From assembly GCA_965247425.1 (NCBI GenBank), contig OZ252023.1, forward strand, positions 3,286,001 through 3,350,000: a stretch of 64,000 nt of DNA. Reading direction: 5' to 3'. Each line of letters opens with the position of its first letter. Position 1 is the first letter of the stretch. The DNA comes from CAZOZZ01 sp965247425. GTDB taxonomy: Bacteria > Acidobacteriota > Terriglobia > 20CM-2-55-15. Made by a program: the position numbers and the translations under genes. The notes beneath the pieces were generated by a model. The model did no database searches. It saw only the letters and a list, made by a program, of their open reading frames with translations, and was not told the origin of the DNA. Shown here in pieces: positions 62,875 to 64,000 of the stretch.

Positions 62875-63348
62875 TCGGCTCCCTCACCTTCTTGCTGTTG
62901 CGTTTGATCGGTGGGGCCGCTTCGCTCCTCCGGCATTACCCGGTCTCATCGCTACTATCCGCCCCGCCGACTTCCCGATGTCCCAGCTCAGACTTATCTT
63001 TTCGCCTCAGCCGTTGGGTGCCACCCAGTCATCGGGATCTCCCAGGTTCCGGGTCATCCTATCGACACGCGCCGTCCCCTTCCATCCCGGTGGGCCCCTC
63101 AGGTGCCTTTGCTCGTTGCTTCCCTAAAGGTTTCAGGCTTCGACTCTCTCTGGCGGCTTGGCCACCCACGATTTGCGTTTCGAGACCGATTCGGGTTCAC
63201 TTGCGTTACGGCTCGCGTCTTCGCCTTCAAGGGCTTCAGCTTACGGGTTACCCCATAACCACTGCCTCGTTGGCTACATGTTGAACGAGCAATTCACATG
63301 GCTGACTCCTTTCATTCAGCTAGAGTGACCAAGCTTTGCCTGGCGCAC

Positions 63349-63419
63349 CAGAGACGCGGAGACGCAGAGAAAGAATGACCTTCAAGTCCTATCTTTGCGT
63401 CTCTGCGTCTCTGCGTCTG
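63349..63419. repeat. GCGTCT-type hairpin repeat R8, interrupted by the group II intron
   Basis: Arms CAGAGACGCGGAGACGCAGA... (63349-63373) and CTTTGCGTCTCTGCGTCTCT... (63393-63419). The end of the first arm lies beyond the intron: GGAAAGACG at 61403-61411. Confidence 0.82.
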
Positions 63420-63426
63420 CTAAGTT

Positions 63427-64000
63427 CTAATGCGACGTAACACTGGGACGTTCAGGCAGAGGGCTGCCGGTTAGCAGGCGGCGGGTCACGAGGTAGAAGC
63501 GGACGTTCAGGCAGATGGCGGCGACGGTGAGTCCGGCGATCAGGCCGATCCATATGGCCTGGGGGCCCATCGAGCGGGTGATGCCGAGGGTGTAGCCCAG
63601 AGGTAGACCGATTCCCCAGTACGCAATGAACGTAATGATCATCGGAACGGTCGTGTCTTTCAGACCACGCAATGCGCCTGCGCCGGCCACCTGCGCACCA
63701 TCTGAGAGTTGAAAAATAGCGGCCATGAAGAGAAGGTCGACGGCGATGGAAGTCACGGTCGCGTCGTTCGTATAAATACCGACGATGGTACCGGGGATGA
63801 GTAGCAGCACAATTGCAGCGGCGCCCATGAACACCAGCGCGATAGAGACACCGACGAAACCCGCGCGGCGGGCGGACACGAGAGAGCCGCGGCCAACGGC
63901 CTGTCCGACACGAACCGTGATGGCCATCGACAGGCCCAGAGGAATCATGAACGAGATCGATGCGATGTTGATCGCGACCTGATGCCCTGCGACAACGTTC
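63427..64000 (-). CDS. MATE-family (NorM-type) efflux transporter, C-terminal part
   Basis: The last 191 residues are visible; the reading frame runs off the window at base 64000 (AGHQVAINIASISFMIPLGL continues upstream of the first in-window ATG). MATE features: GLSMAITVRVGQAVGRGSL, AIFQLSDGAQVAGAGALRGL and TVPMIITFIAYWGIGLPLGY. About six membrane helices are seen. It exports cationic drugs or metabolites by Na+ or H+ antiport. It is convergent with the iron importer operon, across the repeat and intron. Confidence 0.92.
   Translation of the reverse strand, partial: NVVAGHQVAINIASISFMIPLGLSMAITVRVGQAVGRGSLVSARRAGFVGVSIALVFMGAAAIVLLLIPGTIVGIYTNDATVTSIAVDLLFMAAIFQLSDGAQVAGAGALRGLKDTTVPMIITFIAYWGIGLPLGYTLGITRSMGPQAIWIGLIAGLTVAAICLNVRFYLVTRRLLTGSPLPERPSVTSH

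Larger units (their letters stand above)
61412..63348 (-). mobile_element. Group IIC (bacterial class C) intron with encoded reverse transcriptase, about 1.94 kb
   Basis: 5' boundary GTGCGCC (63348 downward) and 3' end ...CTACTCTAC (61412), typical group II ends. The 5' part up to the ORF (62875-63348, 474 bp) is the noncoding ribozyme region of domains I-III. A domain V hairpin lies at 61451-61487, with a domain VI-like GGGGGAGG...CCTCCCC stem after it. The reverse transcriptase lies in domain IV. 5' exon ...GCGTCTCTG and 3' exon CGTCTTTCC join to restore a GCGTCT hairpin arm, so the intron split an interspersed repeat between convergent genes. Confidence 0.88.

Noticed and set aside
1..64000. 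tRNA or rRNA genes
   Set aside because: The intergenic regions were read on both strands and no cloverleaf or conserved rRNA segment was recognised; most gaps are repeats.

Overview
The window is chromosomal DNA from a Gram-negative, peptidoglycan-making bacterium of moderately high GC. Evidence for an outer membrane and a meso-DAP wall is an apolipoprotein N-acyltransferase (lnt), a MurE with a DNPR motif and a complete division/cell-wall operon. The exported creatininase pair, the DUF4416 gene and the gene order of the dcw cluster would fit Acidobacteriota or a neighbouring phylum, but this is an inference from gene content; no rRNA or tRNA gene is present to test it.

Layout. 1-3.5 kb: three forward genes (truncated amidohydrolase, radical SAM protein, mutY). 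3.6-16.7 kb: a long reverse block with two exported creatininase paralogues, two class I aminotransferases, coaD, rsmD, recG, prfB (with the classic +1 programmed frameshift), lnt, a SPOR protein, a slipin and NfeD. 17-20.6 kb: a glycosyltransferase, an exported hypothetical protein, a JAMM-type metalloprotease and a GlcD-like oxidase. 20.9-37.2 kb: the dcw cluster on the reverse strand, in transcription order mraZ, rsmH, ftsL, ftsI, murE, murF, mraY, murD, ftsW, murG, murC, ftsQ, ftsA, ftsZ; murB and ddl are absent. A 10-bp periodic operator upstream of mraZ fits MraZ autoregulation. 37.4-39.8 kb: ychF, a ZIP transporter and a DksA-type protein. 40.1-43.0 kb: an IS21-family element with a 5-bp target duplication. 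43.1-49.1 kb: a CDGSH protein, a lone NuoF, a very divergent IlvD/Edd homologue, a DUF457 membrane protein and rnhB. 49.7-53.3 kb: a forward group (DUF4416, short citrate-synthase-like protein, MmgE/PrpD, Trm112-type methyltransferase). 53.4-55.3 kb: a second IS with TIRs and a 5-bp target duplication. 55.4-61.4 kb: an iron-type alcohol dehydrogenase, PilZ and HIT proteins and a three-gene ferric-type ABC importer. 61.4-63.3 kb: a group IIC intron. The window ends inside a MATE transporter.

The most distinctive content is noncoding. Several interspersed repeat families occupy intergenic sites: (i) GCGTCT-rich hairpins of the form GACGCAAAGACGCAGAG, at eight or more sites; (ii) AGTGGCCAGTGGTCAG repeats at three sites; (iii) a 150-185 bp element with 20-22 bp terminal inverted repeats, in three copies, one inside the dcw operon; and (iv) a 319-bp element with 33-bp terminal repeats and two inner stems, lying directly next to a copy of (iii) and sharing its TAGGAGCC terminus. 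The group IIC intron has inserted into one arm of a family (i) hairpin. The pair of structured elements at 49.15-49.65 kb ends nine bases before the DUF4416 start codon, so it probably forms the leader of that operon.
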